A DNA stretch of 6,370 bases from an uncultured Flammeovirgaceae bacterium (GCA_937138955.1 CAKZPJ010000660.1:1-6370); one strand, 5' to 3'. Numbered from the stretch's first letter, positions 1 to 6,300 are shown. The notes: generated by a model not told the origin, from the letters alone. Made by a program: numbers and translations.

Positions 1-2
1 AC

Positions 3-242
3 TCCATGGGTACGCTGGACAGCAACCTGGACTGGATTCTGGCCCACCCGACCACCTACGTGCGCATCGAGGGCCACTGCGACGAGCGGGGCAGCGAGGA
101 ATACAACAACTTGGTACAGAACAGCAAATACGTCAAGTGGGAGAATTTCGGCATGGCCGAAAGTGGGCACATCTTACTACAGGATCATGGCAACCTGGTG
201 TATTTCAAAAACATCAAAGTGCGGGAATTGCCAGCCTCTTAA
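3..242 (+). CDS. Partial chimeric frame: Pal/OmpA-like segment joined to a DUF1080 C-terminal tail
   Basis: The frame is open from the window edge and ends at TAA 240-242, so the true start is probably upstream; ATG at 6 falls inside the Pal-like homology. The first ~33 residues resemble the OmpA/Pal peptidoglycan-binding domain: LDSNLDWILAHP followed by IEGHCDERGSEEYN, close to the family hallmark GHCDERGTxEYN. The rest of the domain, including the usual LGERRA helix, is missing. From about residue 34 the protein reads like the end of a DUF1080 (3-keto-disaccharide hydrolase, laminin-G-like) domain: NSKY, WENFG, GHILLQDHGN and a closing FKNIKVREL. Both families can carry a GSEEY-like string at the joint. 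GC falls from about 66% (1-100) to about 45% (101-240) there. It could be a real recombination product, a decayed fusion or an assembly chimera. As written it is unlikely to be a working Pal or a working hydrolase. Confidence 0.6.
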   Translation, partial: SMGTLDSNLDWILAHPTTYVRIEGHCDERGSEEYNNLVQNSKYVKWENFGMAESGHILLQDHGNLVYFKNIKVRELPAS

Positions 243-248
243 ATAAAT

Positions 249-337
249 AGTGTTACAGTATTTTAGTGCTATAGTGTTTCGGTACCAAAGATTATACATT
301 AGTTTATCAATCCATAACACTTTAACACACTAACACT
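249..337. repeat. Two facing arrays of a degenerate octamer (AGTGTTAN) forming an imperfect inverted repeat
   Basis: On the plus strand four consecutive 8-base units start with AGT: AGTGTTAC (249-256), AGTATTTT (257-264), AGTGCTAT (265-272) and AGTGTTTC (273-280). On the minus strand three units run from 337 down to 314: AGTGTTAG, TGTGTTAA and AGTGTTAT. The outer 9 bases pair perfectly (ATAGTGTTA at 247-255 with TAACACTAT at 331-339), and roughly 20 of 26 positions of the two arrays can pair around a ~40-base centre. The array begins just after the stop codon of the upstream frame. It could be a transcription-end hairpin, a protein-binding array or a non-autonomous repeat. The role is not known. 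Confidence 0.6.
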
Positions 338-340
338 ATA

Positions 341-470
341 TTTATGTCGCTTCAATTGCGGTAAGCGTTTTTCGAAGAGTGATTTCTGTCGTGTCGATCT
401 GCTGAACGTAGCTCTCTCACTGGTAACTTTGTTGTTCTTGGTTCGCAGTATCTACTGAGTAGTTATTTGA
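341..470. other. Non-coding spacer with a possible short protein remnant on the minus strand
   Basis: No gene is supported here. On the minus strand there is a 24-codon open stretch between stops (416 down to 345, stop TAA at 344-342). Its translation starts ESYVQQIDTTEITL and ends KTLTAIEAT, which looks more protein-like than random spacer. It has no start codon and no recognised family. It may be the tail of a decayed gene. A small palindrome, CTACT-G-AGTAG, lies at about 452-462. Confidence 0.3.
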
Positions 471-508
471 ATGATTAATGTATTCACCCATCATTACTCA
501 TTAATCAT
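471..508 (-). terminator. Hairpin overlapping the stop codon of the MutS-like gene
   Basis: ATGATTAATG (471-480) and CATTAATCAT (499-508) form a perfect 10-bp inverted repeat around an 18-base loop. The second arm covers the TGA stop (507-505) of the minus-strand MutS-like gene. Position at the gene end suggests a role in transcript ending or 3' end protection. The stem is AT-rich and no clear T-run follows on the minus strand, so it is not a standard intrinsic terminator. Confidence 0.35.
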
Positions 509-2310
509 CCTTCAATAGCAATTCCCATTTTCTCCATCAGCTTACTGGCGTTGAAGCTGCGGCAAACGCCGTCGTGTAACCGATAGTCAAAGTGAATTTC
601 GTCACCCGAAATGGTACTGGTAAAATTGTAGTTGCGTAGCTTGGGCAGTTCATCCGCTAATTTTCCTAATTCCAGATCGTGGGTAGATACAAAACCGGAA
701 GCATCCAGTTTGCCTAGTTGTTTAATCAGTGAAGCGGCTCCGTGGTGGCGGTCGTGGGAGTTGGTTCCTTTCAGAATTTCATCCAGCATAAATAATACAG
801 GTAGTTGGGGAGTTTCTAGCATGGTGAGCAATTGCCGTAAGCGTTGTAGTTCGGCGTAGAATGATGACACATTTTCTTCCAGCGAATCTTGGGTACGCAT
901 ACTGCTGAACACCTGCATCACCGCTACCTCAAATTGCTGAGCACACACAGGAGCTCCACTTAATGCCAGCACCATATTTGTACCGATTGTTCGTAAAAAA
1001 GTGCTTTTCCCCGACATGTTCGATCCGGTAATAATATTGATCGTTCCGCGCCCCTCCATAGCAAAATCATTATCAACCCGCTGCTGAGGGGGAATCAGGC
1101 AGTGCCCCATCGCTTCGGTACGGATGCAGTGTCGCTCGCTTGAAATTGTGGGAAATGTAAAGTCCGGCTGGGCAAAGGCAAAGCTGGCAATACTGTCCAG
1201 TGCTTCCACTTCGCCCATACTATTCAGCCAGCCTTCAATATGGTCTTTGGTTCGATTTTTCCAGCGGTCAGCCCGTAGTAGCCAGTACACATCTAGTAGA
1301 AAAATGACGTTCAGGAGGTGGTACATCATATTACCCCGGGCATCAAAATTGGATAAGATGTAGCTCAACTCTTTTACCGAAGTTGAAGCTGATTTCCCGT
1401 TGCTTTTCAGTCTGCTTTGCAGCGATTGAAGTTTAGCGAACCGGAAAGACTGTTGCTCAACCCCCTCCATCATATGCCGATAGGCCTTTAGTGTACTTAC
1501 GCTTTTATTGGTCTGCTGGTGGACTTTTTCAGCGGCTTTGGCCGTAGTACCGATAATTGCCATATTAATCAGGATCACGACCATCGGCACGTACCAGTGC
1601 ACAGCGGGCAGAGCAAAAGCAGCAATGATTAAAAGAATTGTCAATGCGCTAAATACGTACTGCACTACCCGATAAGCCCGTTGGTTACTAATTGCTAGAG
1701 GGGAAGAAACCCACGTCAGCAGTTGCTGAATTTCTTCCTGCGTAGTATCTACCTGCCGTCCGTGAGCCTGTTGGGTTTGCCGCCAGTCCAGCTGATCCTT
1801 AAGTTCTAGCGCTGCTTCTTGTCGCAGTAGGATCTCCGGTTTGACCGCGGGTTGCCGAAGCCAGTCAGCTAAATAGTCTTTTCCTTTGCGGGTAGCACTG
1901 CGGTTGAGTAGCTGAAATAGCGAATGCTCACCGAAAACATCCAAATCGCCGGAGTAGGGGTGGCGAGCATCTTGATAAATAGAGCCAGTATCAAATGAAT
2001 GAAGCTGATAATTTAGCCGATGTAGTTCTTCTTTATTAATCGTAGCCAGTCGCTCAGTATGTTCGTATTTTTGCTTAATACTTTGGTGCCAACGAATGAT
2101 GAATACAAATCCAATTACTGATCCTATCAATACGGCAATAAAAATTTCTGAAAGCCGGGCATTCGCCAGATAAACAATGCCAATGATCGCTACTACAAAG
2201 AAAACAATGCGAAACGCGGAAACCTGATTGTACTTCTTTTGCAGAGTTTGGGCTTGCTGCTGAAATTCAGAAAATCGGCTCTGGAATAGTTCTTCTACTG
2301 ACTTCTTCAT
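505..2310 (-). CDS. Membrane-anchored MutS-family ATPase (MutS-related protein)
   Basis: 601 aa. The C-terminal third is a MutS domain V ATPase: Walker A GSNMSGKST (429-437), the SSFYAELQRL segment (482-491) matching the family's signature region, Walker B LFMLDEI (506-512) followed by KGTNSHDRHHGA, and the switch histidine in STHDLEL (His544). Residues ~120-350 look like the MutS core/lever helices. There is no N-terminal mismatch-recognition domain, so this is not canonical MutS (usually ~850 aa), and there is no C-terminal Smr nuclease domain as in MutS2. It has predicted membrane segments at about 33-50, 53-72, 214-234 and 239-257, which would tether the ATPase to the inner membrane. MutS-like proteins of this size with membrane helices occur in Bacteroidota; their role is not established. 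The start ATG at 2310 is preceded by an A/T-rich leader without Shine-Dalgarno. It lies 55 bp downstream of the bPH-like gene on the same strand, a likely operon. Standard mismatch repair should not be assumed. Confidence 0.88.
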   Translation of the reverse strand: MKKSVEELFQSRFSEFQQQAQTLQKKYNQVSAFRIVFFVVAIIGIVYLANARLSEIFIAVLIGSVIGFVFIIRWHQSIKQKYEHTERLATINKEELHRLNYQLHSFDTGSIYQDARHPYSGDLDVFGEHSLFQLLNRSATRKGKDYLADWLRQPAVKPEILLRQEAALELKDQLDWRQTQQAHGRQVDTTQEEIQQLLTWVSSPLAISNQRAYRVVQYVFSALTILLIIAAFALPAVHWYVPMVVILINMAIIGTTAKAAEKVHQQTNKSVSTLKAYRHMMEGVEQQSFRFAKLQSLQSRLKSNGKSASTSVKELSYILSNFDARGNMMYHLLNVIFLLDVYWLLRADRWKNRTKDHIEGWLNSMGEVEALDSIASFAFAQPDFTFPTISSERHCIRTEAMGHCLIPPQQRVDNDFAMEGRGTINIITGSNMSGKSTFLRTIGTNMVLALSGAPVCAQQFEVAVMQVFSSMRTQDSLEENVSSFYAELQRLRQLLTMLETPQLPVLFMLDEILKGTNSHDRHHGAASLIKQLGKLDASGFVSTHDLELGKLADELPKLRNYNFTSTISGDEIHFDYRLHDGVCRSFNASKLMEKMGIAIEG

Positions 2311-2365
2311 GTTGATTATTAATTGCCTTGTCTTTTGATATGGCTGCTTAACTTTTTGGGGTTAG

Positions 2366-2791
2366 TCATTTTGGGTGGTACAAAATGCTAGGATTGATCT
2401 TTTTTAAAGCGTCAACTAATCCAATTTTGTCTTTCGGAGAAATTATTATAGAACAGTGTTCACTGTAAAAGATCTCTATTCTATCTAACGATGAGGCAGG
2501 TGCCGAGATAGGGTTTTGTGTTTTTACAATACGTGTAATTGAGTCTATGGCGACTGGCTCGTACTTTACAAATCTACTCTTTGCAATAAGATAACCATCG
2601 TCAGTGATCACATACGTTATTCCTAATAAAACATACAATACAAATGCATAGGTTGCAATCAGAATTAGGCTGAGCGTAACAATAGCCTCTACTGGAGCAC
2701 CGTCTACTACTGCCCAAATAGGAATTGCTGCGAAAATTAATGTGATCGGTATTAGTAGTTCGTACCCAACTTTCGATTTAAAAACCCGCAT
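2366..2791 (-). CDS. bPH_4 (YyaB-like PH) domain membrane protein
   Basis: 141 aa. Two hydrophobic helices at about 11-29 and 34-55 form a membrane hairpin, followed by a small cytoplasmic domain rich in beta strands. The domain has ITYVITDDGYLIAKSRF (58-74), then IDSITRIVKTQNPISAPASS (82-101), DRIEIFY (103-109) and IIISPKDK (115-122). This pattern (TY.I...L.I, then NP.S.PA.S.DRIEI.Y, then ISPKD) matches the bacterial PH domain family bPH_4 as I know it. The function of the family is not defined; such domains are presumed to bind other molecules at the membrane. Length fits a complete protein, with ATG at 2791 and TGA at 2368-2366. It is the first gene of the minus-strand pair with the MutS-like ATPase and is divergent from lysA. 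Confidence 0.75.
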   Translation of the reverse strand: MRVFKSKVGYELLIPITLIFAAIPIWAVVDGAPVEAIVTLSLILIATYAFVLYVLLGITYVITDDGYLIAKSRFVKYEPVAIDSITRIVKTQNPISAPASSLDRIEIFYSEHCSIIISPKDKIGLVDALKKINPSILYHPK

Positions 2792-2875
2792 TTGCTATTC
2801 TTAGGTAACCTTTATCATCTACGTAAAATTGCTCTTAAGTTTCCGAAATCCATCCGCTATTCCCAAATCTTGTTG

Positions 2876-2883
2876 TATCTTCA
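2876..2883 (+). promoter_or_regulatory. Candidate -7 element of the lysA promoter
   Basis: TATCTTCA within TTGTATCTTCAC ends 20 bases before the chosen lysA ATG (2904). It resembles the Bacteroidota sigma-ABfr -7 consensus TAnnTTTG, with mismatches at the last two positions. I find no good -33 TTG at the expected distance (about 2850-2856), so this is a weak call. The 112-bp spacer 2792-2903 must also carry the promoter of the divergent minus-strand pair, for which I found no convincing motif. Confidence 0.3.
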
Positions 2884-2903
2884 CGGTTCTGAATATTTCA
2901 TTT

Positions 2904-4157
2904 ATGTCTTTTTCTACTTCTACCACCGAAGCCGTGCCAACTAATCTCGCCCCGCAGGGAGTTGATCTGGAACAGGTTTGCCAGCAGTTTGGCACCCCGC
3001 TTTACTTATACGATGCCGATGTCATTATTCGTCAAATTGAGCAGCTGAGAAGCGCTTTTACGTACCCTAAAGTAAAGTTCAAGTATGCGGCTAAAGCCTT
3101 AACCAATATTTCGGTTCTCAAGCTCATTCGCCAACAAGGTATTGATCTGGATGTAGTTTCTATTGAGGAGGCACACATTGGATTGAAAGTGGGCTTTTCG
3201 GCTCAACAAATTATGTATACGCCTAGCGGGGTGCCATTCACTGAAATTGATGAAGCTATAGCTTTGGGAGTGCAGATGAACGTGGATAGTTTACCATTGC
3301 TGCGCTACATCGGCAAACAATACGGTAATTCGGTTCCTTGCTGCATTCGGTTGAATCCGGACATTCGGGCTGGTGGACACGATAAAATCTCTGTTGGTCA
3401 CAACGAATCTAAGTTCGGTATCGCGCTATCGCAGCTAGACTTGGTAGTCGATGTTGTGGAGCAGTACGGGATTGTGATTAATGGCTTACATATTCATACG
3501 GGTTCGGACATTAAAGACCCTGAAGTATTTGTCGAGGGTGCCAAACGCTTGTATGCCGCTGCTCAGTATTTTTCAAATTTGCAATATATTGATTTTGGTA
3601 GTGGTTTCAAGGTAGCTTACAAAGAAGGCGATATTGCTACCGATATTCCTCCGTTAGCTCAAATTATGGAAGAGTCTTTCCGAGAGTTCTGTCAAGAGTA
3701 CGGACGGGAATTAGAGATGTGGTTTGAACCAGGGAAGTATATTGTCAGCGATAGTGGTTATCTGTTGACGAAAGTCACGGTTGTAAAGGAGAATCCGGGA
3801 ATAAACTTCGTTCACGTAGACACTGGGCTGAATCACTTATTACGTCCCATGATGTACGATGCCTACCACGAGATCGTTAATATTACGAATTCGGTAGGAC
3901 CGCTTCAGCCGTATCAAGTGGTAGGTTATATCTGCGAAACTGACACGATTGCTGAAAACCGAATGCTACCTCAGGTGCGCTCGGGCGATGTTTTAGCGAT
4001 AAAAAATGCAGGAGCTTACGGTTTTAGTATGGCCTCTAACTACAATTCTCGGTTGCGGCCCGCTGAAGTACTAGTATATCAGGGCGAAGTTAAACTAATC
4101 CGCCAGCGAGAAACACTGGATGATATTCTACAAAATCAAATAGAAATATCTCTATGA
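2904..4157 (+). CDS. lysA: Diaminopimelate decarboxylase
   Basis: 417 aa, fold-type III PLP enzyme that decarboxylates meso-diaminopimelate to L-lysine, the last step of the DAP route, in the cytoplasm. An N-terminal TIM barrel carries the PLP lysine in KFKYAAKALTN (Lys64), SKFGI (169-173), HIHTGS (196-201), the glycine-rich phosphate-binding DFGSGF (230-235) and EPGK (275-278). The C-terminal beta domain has RPMMYDAYH (314-322), the active-site Cys-Glu in GYICETD (Cys344) and GAYGFSMASNYN (370-381). The motif set is specific for LysA rather than for arginine or ornithine decarboxylases. The family usually has EPGR; here Lys278 replaces Arg. The frame extends upstream to a TTG at 2829, but the added residues are not conserved-looking and the leader just before ATG 2904 is A/T rich, so ATG 2904 is chosen; the protein then begins MSFSTSTTEA. 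The stop overlaps the next start by 4 bp (ATGA), suggesting coupled translation. Confidence 0.95.
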   Translation: MSFSTSTTEAVPTNLAPQGVDLEQVCQQFGTPLYLYDADVIIRQIEQLRSAFTYPKVKFKYAAKALTNISVLKLIRQQGIDLDVVSIEEAHIGLKVGFSAQQIMYTPSGVPFTEIDEAIALGVQMNVDSLPLLRYIGKQYGNSVPCCIRLNPDIRAGGHDKISVGHNESKFGIALSQLDLVVDVVEQYGIVINGLHIHTGSDIKDPEVFVEGAKRLYAAAQYFSNLQYIDFGSGFKVAYKEGDIATDIPPLAQIMEESFREFCQEYGRELEMWFEPGKYIVSDSGYLLTKVTVVKENPGINFVHVDTGLNHLLRPMMYDAYHEIVNITNSVGPLQPYQVVGYICETDTIAENRMLPQVRSGDVLAIKNAGAYGFSMASNYNSRLRPAEVLVYQGEVKLIRQRETLDDILQNQIEISL

Positions 4158-4169
4158 ACACGTGTTCAT
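4154..4169. promoter_or_regulatory. Perfect 16-bp palindrome over the lysA stop / downstream start
   Basis: ATGAACACGTGTTCAT is its own reverse complement. It spans the lysA TGA (4155-4157) and the ATG of the barrel-protein gene (4154-4156). The next bases are TTTTGG. It could be an operator for a dimeric regulator, or fold as a 6-bp stem with an ACGT loop followed by a short T-run, making a weak terminator. If it ends transcription, the operon with the next gene would be only partly coupled. Confidence 0.4.
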
Positions 4170-5140
4170 TTTTGGTAAATAACCTGTATTGCTACTTGGA
4201 AAAGAGTCTGCGTAAAAAATCCCCCCAGCCCCCTTTTCCTAAGGGGGAGAGCAAAAACGTGGTTTCTTTCCTTAGAACAAAGACATTGGGTAATTTTAAG
4301 AACGAAAGCAATTCCCCCTTTTTTAAAGGGGGTAAGGGGGATTTAAGGAATCTAGCATTAATACTAACCTTCTTCATTCTATCAGCAACTCCAACGCAAG
4401 CCCAAGAAAAATTTCGTTCGTTTAATATTGGGTTTGGCTATACTTTACCCAAGTTCTTTGATCAGAGCTTTTCTTCGCTGCGCTACCAAGGACATGCCGC
4501 TTCGGTGGCAGGTGGACTTCACTTTCGCAAAGATAGTAGCACGCTGGAGCATATCGATTTACGATTTGACTACGGCCAGATGTCGGCTTTTGCTTTTGAA
4601 TTCGCCGATGTCAATTCCTTCCGCATTGAAGGAAATTACAGTTACAAAAAACGAATTAAAGATCTTTGGCAAGATCGCCTTCAGTGGTTCGTAGGTGGTT
4701 CAATTAATACGCTTTATACGCTATGGGACTTCTCGAGCTTTAGTAATAATTCGTTTAATACCAGTCTGTACATATCGCTTAGTCCCGCTACCTCGCTGGT
4801 ATATCCGTTCAAACTCTGGAATCGCCAATTCCGAGCTACATATTCAGCTTATTTACCGCTGCTGACCTTTGCCGTGCGCCCATCCTACGGTACTACTCGT
4901 CTGCCGGGTTTCTTGGACAATGAACGAGAAGAGCCTGTTGCTCAGTTTTTTGAAAGTGGCTCAATCACTAGCTTGAATAAGTTTTTTCGCTATAGCAATA
5001 CTTGGTCACTAGAATATTTTCTGTCGAATCGTAATCGACTGAGATTAAGCTACGAGTGGAATTATGTGCGCTACAGCGAACCTCGGTTGGTGCAGGCGGC
5101 TTCGCATAATATAGTTATTGGAACCATGTTTAATTTTTAG
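4154..5140 (+). CDS. Outer-membrane beta-barrel protein of unknown family, N-terminus extended by a repeat
   Basis: 328 aa in this frame. Residues ~66-83 (LALILTFFILSATPTQA) are a signal-peptide hydrophobic core and AQA-type cleavage site, with the mature protein beginning near QEKFRSF. The mature ~245 residues alternate polar and aromatic/hydrophobic residues in strand-like blocks (FNIGFGYTL, LRFDYGQ, FRIEGNYSY, LRLSYEWNYVRY) and end in VIGTMFNF with a terminal Phe, as expected for an outer-membrane barrel. I do not recognise the family. The signal peptide is unusually deep in the protein because residues ~22-64 are translated from a C/G-rich palindromic repeat (4217-4345). Removing 129 bp joins SLRK to RNLALIL in frame and leaves a plausible signal peptide. 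There is no ATG between 4154 and the hydrophobic core. ATG 4154 overlaps lysA by 4 bp; TTG 4196, GTG 4259 and TTG 4286 are alternatives. The S41 lipoprotein gene starts 1 nt after its stop. Confidence 0.75.
   Translation: MNTCSFLVNNLYCYLEKSLRKKSPQPPFPKGESKNVVSFLRTKTLGNFKNESNSPFFKGGKGDLRNLALILTFFILSATPTQAQEKFRSFNIGFGYTLPKFFDQSFSSLRYQGHAASVAGGLHFRKDSSTLEHIDLRFDYGQMSAFAFEFADVNSFRIEGNYSYKKRIKDLWQDRLQWFVGGSINTLYTLWDFSSFSNNSFNTSLYISLSPATSLVYPFKLWNRQFRATYSAYLPLLTFAVRPSYGTTRLPGFLDNEREEPVAQFFESGSITSLNKFFRYSNTWSLEYFLSNRNRLRLSYEWNYVRYSEPRLVQAASHNIVIGTMFNF
4217..4345. repeat. C/G-rich palindromic repeat element (MITE/REP-like) inside the barrel-protein gene
   Basis: The left arm (4217-4250) reads AAATCCCCCCAGCCCCCTTT followed by TCCTAAGGGGGAGA. 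The right arm (4312-4344) reads TTCCCCCTTTTTTAAAGGGG followed by GTAAGGGGGATTT. The right arm is nearly the reverse complement of the left, and each arm is also a hairpin on its own (CCCCC...GGGGG). About 60 bases of unique sequence separate them. The layout matches widely dispersed short bacterial repeats whose accidental translations read like PFPKGE or FFKGGKGD, exactly as here. No transposase is encoded, so it would be non-autonomous. The exact ends and any target duplication cannot be fixed from one copy; a 129-bp span keeps the host reading frame. Confidence 0.75.
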
Positions 5141-5141
5141 C

Positions 5142-6188
5142 ATGATGAAGTTAGCAACCGGATTTCTAATCGCCCTAGCCAGCCTATTGGTCTTTGCTTC
5201 TTGTGAAGAAGCTTTTATTCGTGATGAATACGATGATAATGCGGTAGACGTCTTTAACTCAATGTGGACGACCGTAGACGAAAACTACTCATTTTTTTCT
5301 TACAAGAATATTGATTGGGACGCGATATACGATATTAACCGCCCCCGAGTTGAAGATGGCATGCGTCGCGATTCACTATTTAATGTGCTAGCCGATATGC
5401 TGTTTCTACTGCGCGACGGGCACGTGAACCTCCAAGCGGGTTTCGACTTATCGCGTAACTGGGAGTGGTACTTAGATTTTCCTCAAAATTTTGATTTTAC
5501 TACAATTGAGCGCAATTATCTGGGCGACGATTATGATATTACCGGACCATTTAAGCACCGAGCTATTGATTCAGTCGGCTACATCTACTACGAAAGCTTT
5601 GAAGACGACTTCAGCGAATCAATTATTGATTACTTAGTTACGCTGTACGCCAGTCGAGTAACCGGTAATGACGATACGCTAATCTTTAAAGGGCTGATTA
5701 TTGACGTGCGGGACAACGGTGGCGGCAGTTTAGGCAATGCCAATACCTTAGCTAGCCGCTTTGCGGACGAACGTCGCCACGTACAGAATTGGCAATATAA
5801 AGACGGTCCCGGCCATAATGATTTCACTGATCCGGTGAAAAAGTTTATTGAACCCGAAGGTGATTTTCAGTATAACGGCCCCGTAGTAGTGTTAACTAAC
5901 CGTTCCTGCTACAGCGCTACTAATTTCTTCGTGCAGATTATGAAGAATTTTCCCAATGTTCAGGTTATGGGCGATAGCACCGGAGGTGGGGGCGGTCTAC
6001 CTATTAATCGCGAATTGCCGAATGGTTGGACCTATCGTTTTTCTTCAACAGTTACTACTACCGTGGCTGGCGAAAATATTGAAGGGGGGGTTGCCCCAGA
6101 TCTGCGCGTAAATATCACTGAAGAGGATCGCGCCGCTGGTCGAGATACTATCTTAGAAGAGGCTATACTACTACTAAAGAGTCTTTAA
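5142..6188 (+). CDS. S41-family (C-terminal processing/tricorn-like) peptidase, lipoprotein
   Basis: 348 aa. The N-terminus is a lipoprotein signal: MMKL, a hydrophobic core and lipobox FASC with Cys21 as the lipidated residue; acidic residues follow (CEEAF, DEYDDN). Then comes an N-terminal helical part with FLLRDGHVNL (88-97) and the S41 peptidase domain: strand FKGLIIDVRDNGGGS (182-196), VVVLTNRSCYSATNFF (248-263) with the likely nucleophile Ser258, and MGDSTGGGGGLP (276-287), ELPNGW, and GVAPD near the end. These are S41 (PF03572-type) marks. The usual Glu after the SAT segment is Asn261. I see no clear PDZ domain. Expected location is the outer or inner membrane facing the periplasm or surface; the substrate is unknown. 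Start ATG 5142 lies 1 nt after the barrel-protein stop (ATG 5145 is equally possible); an upstream TTG at 5118 would put eight extra residues ahead of the signal peptide and is less likely. Confidence 0.85.
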   Translation: MMKLATGFLIALASLLVFASCEEAFIRDEYDDNAVDVFNSMWTTVDENYSFFSYKNIDWDAIYDINRPRVEDGMRRDSLFNVLADMLFLLRDGHVNLQAGFDLSRNWEWYLDFPQNFDFTTIERNYLGDDYDITGPFKHRAIDSVGYIYYESFEDDFSESIIDYLVTLYASRVTGNDDTLIFKGLIIDVRDNGGGSLGNANTLASRFADERRHVQNWQYKDGPGHNDFTDPVKKFIEPEGDFQYNGPVVVLTNRSCYSATNFFVQIMKNFPNVQVMGDSTGGGGGLPINRELPNGWTYRFSSTVTTTVAGENIEGGVAPDLRVNITEEDRAAGRDTILEEAILLLKSL

Positions 6189-6300
6189 TCTGCAACAAAA
6201 TTAGAGTTCGTAAGTCCATTATTTAAAATTTGAAATAGAGAGATATAAAATGGGGAAAAATATTTCATTAATTTCATATTTCAAGTCTCACATCTTCTTC
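6189..6300. other. A/T-rich spacer before tRNA-Val
   Basis: No gene is seen. TTGAAATA (6230-6237) can pair with TATTTCAA (6277-6284), and its core TGAAATA also with TATTTCA at 6261-6267, giving alternative A/T hairpins. TATTTCAA at 6277-6284 lies 17 bases before the tRNA and weakly resembles a Bacteroidota -7 box, but no -33 TTG is found. Promoter and terminator for the flanking genes probably lie here. Confidence 0.3.

Noticed and set aside
249..337. CRISPR array
   Set aside because: Units are 8 bases, degenerate and contiguous, with no spacers of even length.
632..1363. Plus-strand open frames inside the MutS-like gene (632-859 and 1124-1363)
   Set aside because: They are antisense to a clear MutS ATPase domain, and their residues show no family motifs.
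2829..2903. TTG start giving LysA 25 extra residues
   Set aside because: The extension has no LysA homology, and ATG 2904 has an A/T-rich leader and a candidate -7 box upstream.
4192..4377. Minus-strand open frame of 61 codons
   Set aside because: It is the reverse-strand reading of the palindromic repeat (LPPLKKGE and PLGKGGWGD are typical accidental translations) and overlaps the start of the plus-strand barrel gene.
4428..4694. Plus-strand open frame in another phase of the barrel gene
   Set aside because: The barrel frame has a signal peptide and barrel pattern; this one is an out-of-phase shadow.
5630..5827. Minus-strand open frame inside the S41 gene
   Set aside because: It is antisense to the catalytic domain and shows no motif.
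6084..6090. Seven-G run in the S41 gene as a phase-variation tract or frameshift
   Set aside because: The frame is intact on both sides (IEGGVAPD), the run is in the conserved GVAPD region, and it is too short to support slippage from sequence alone.
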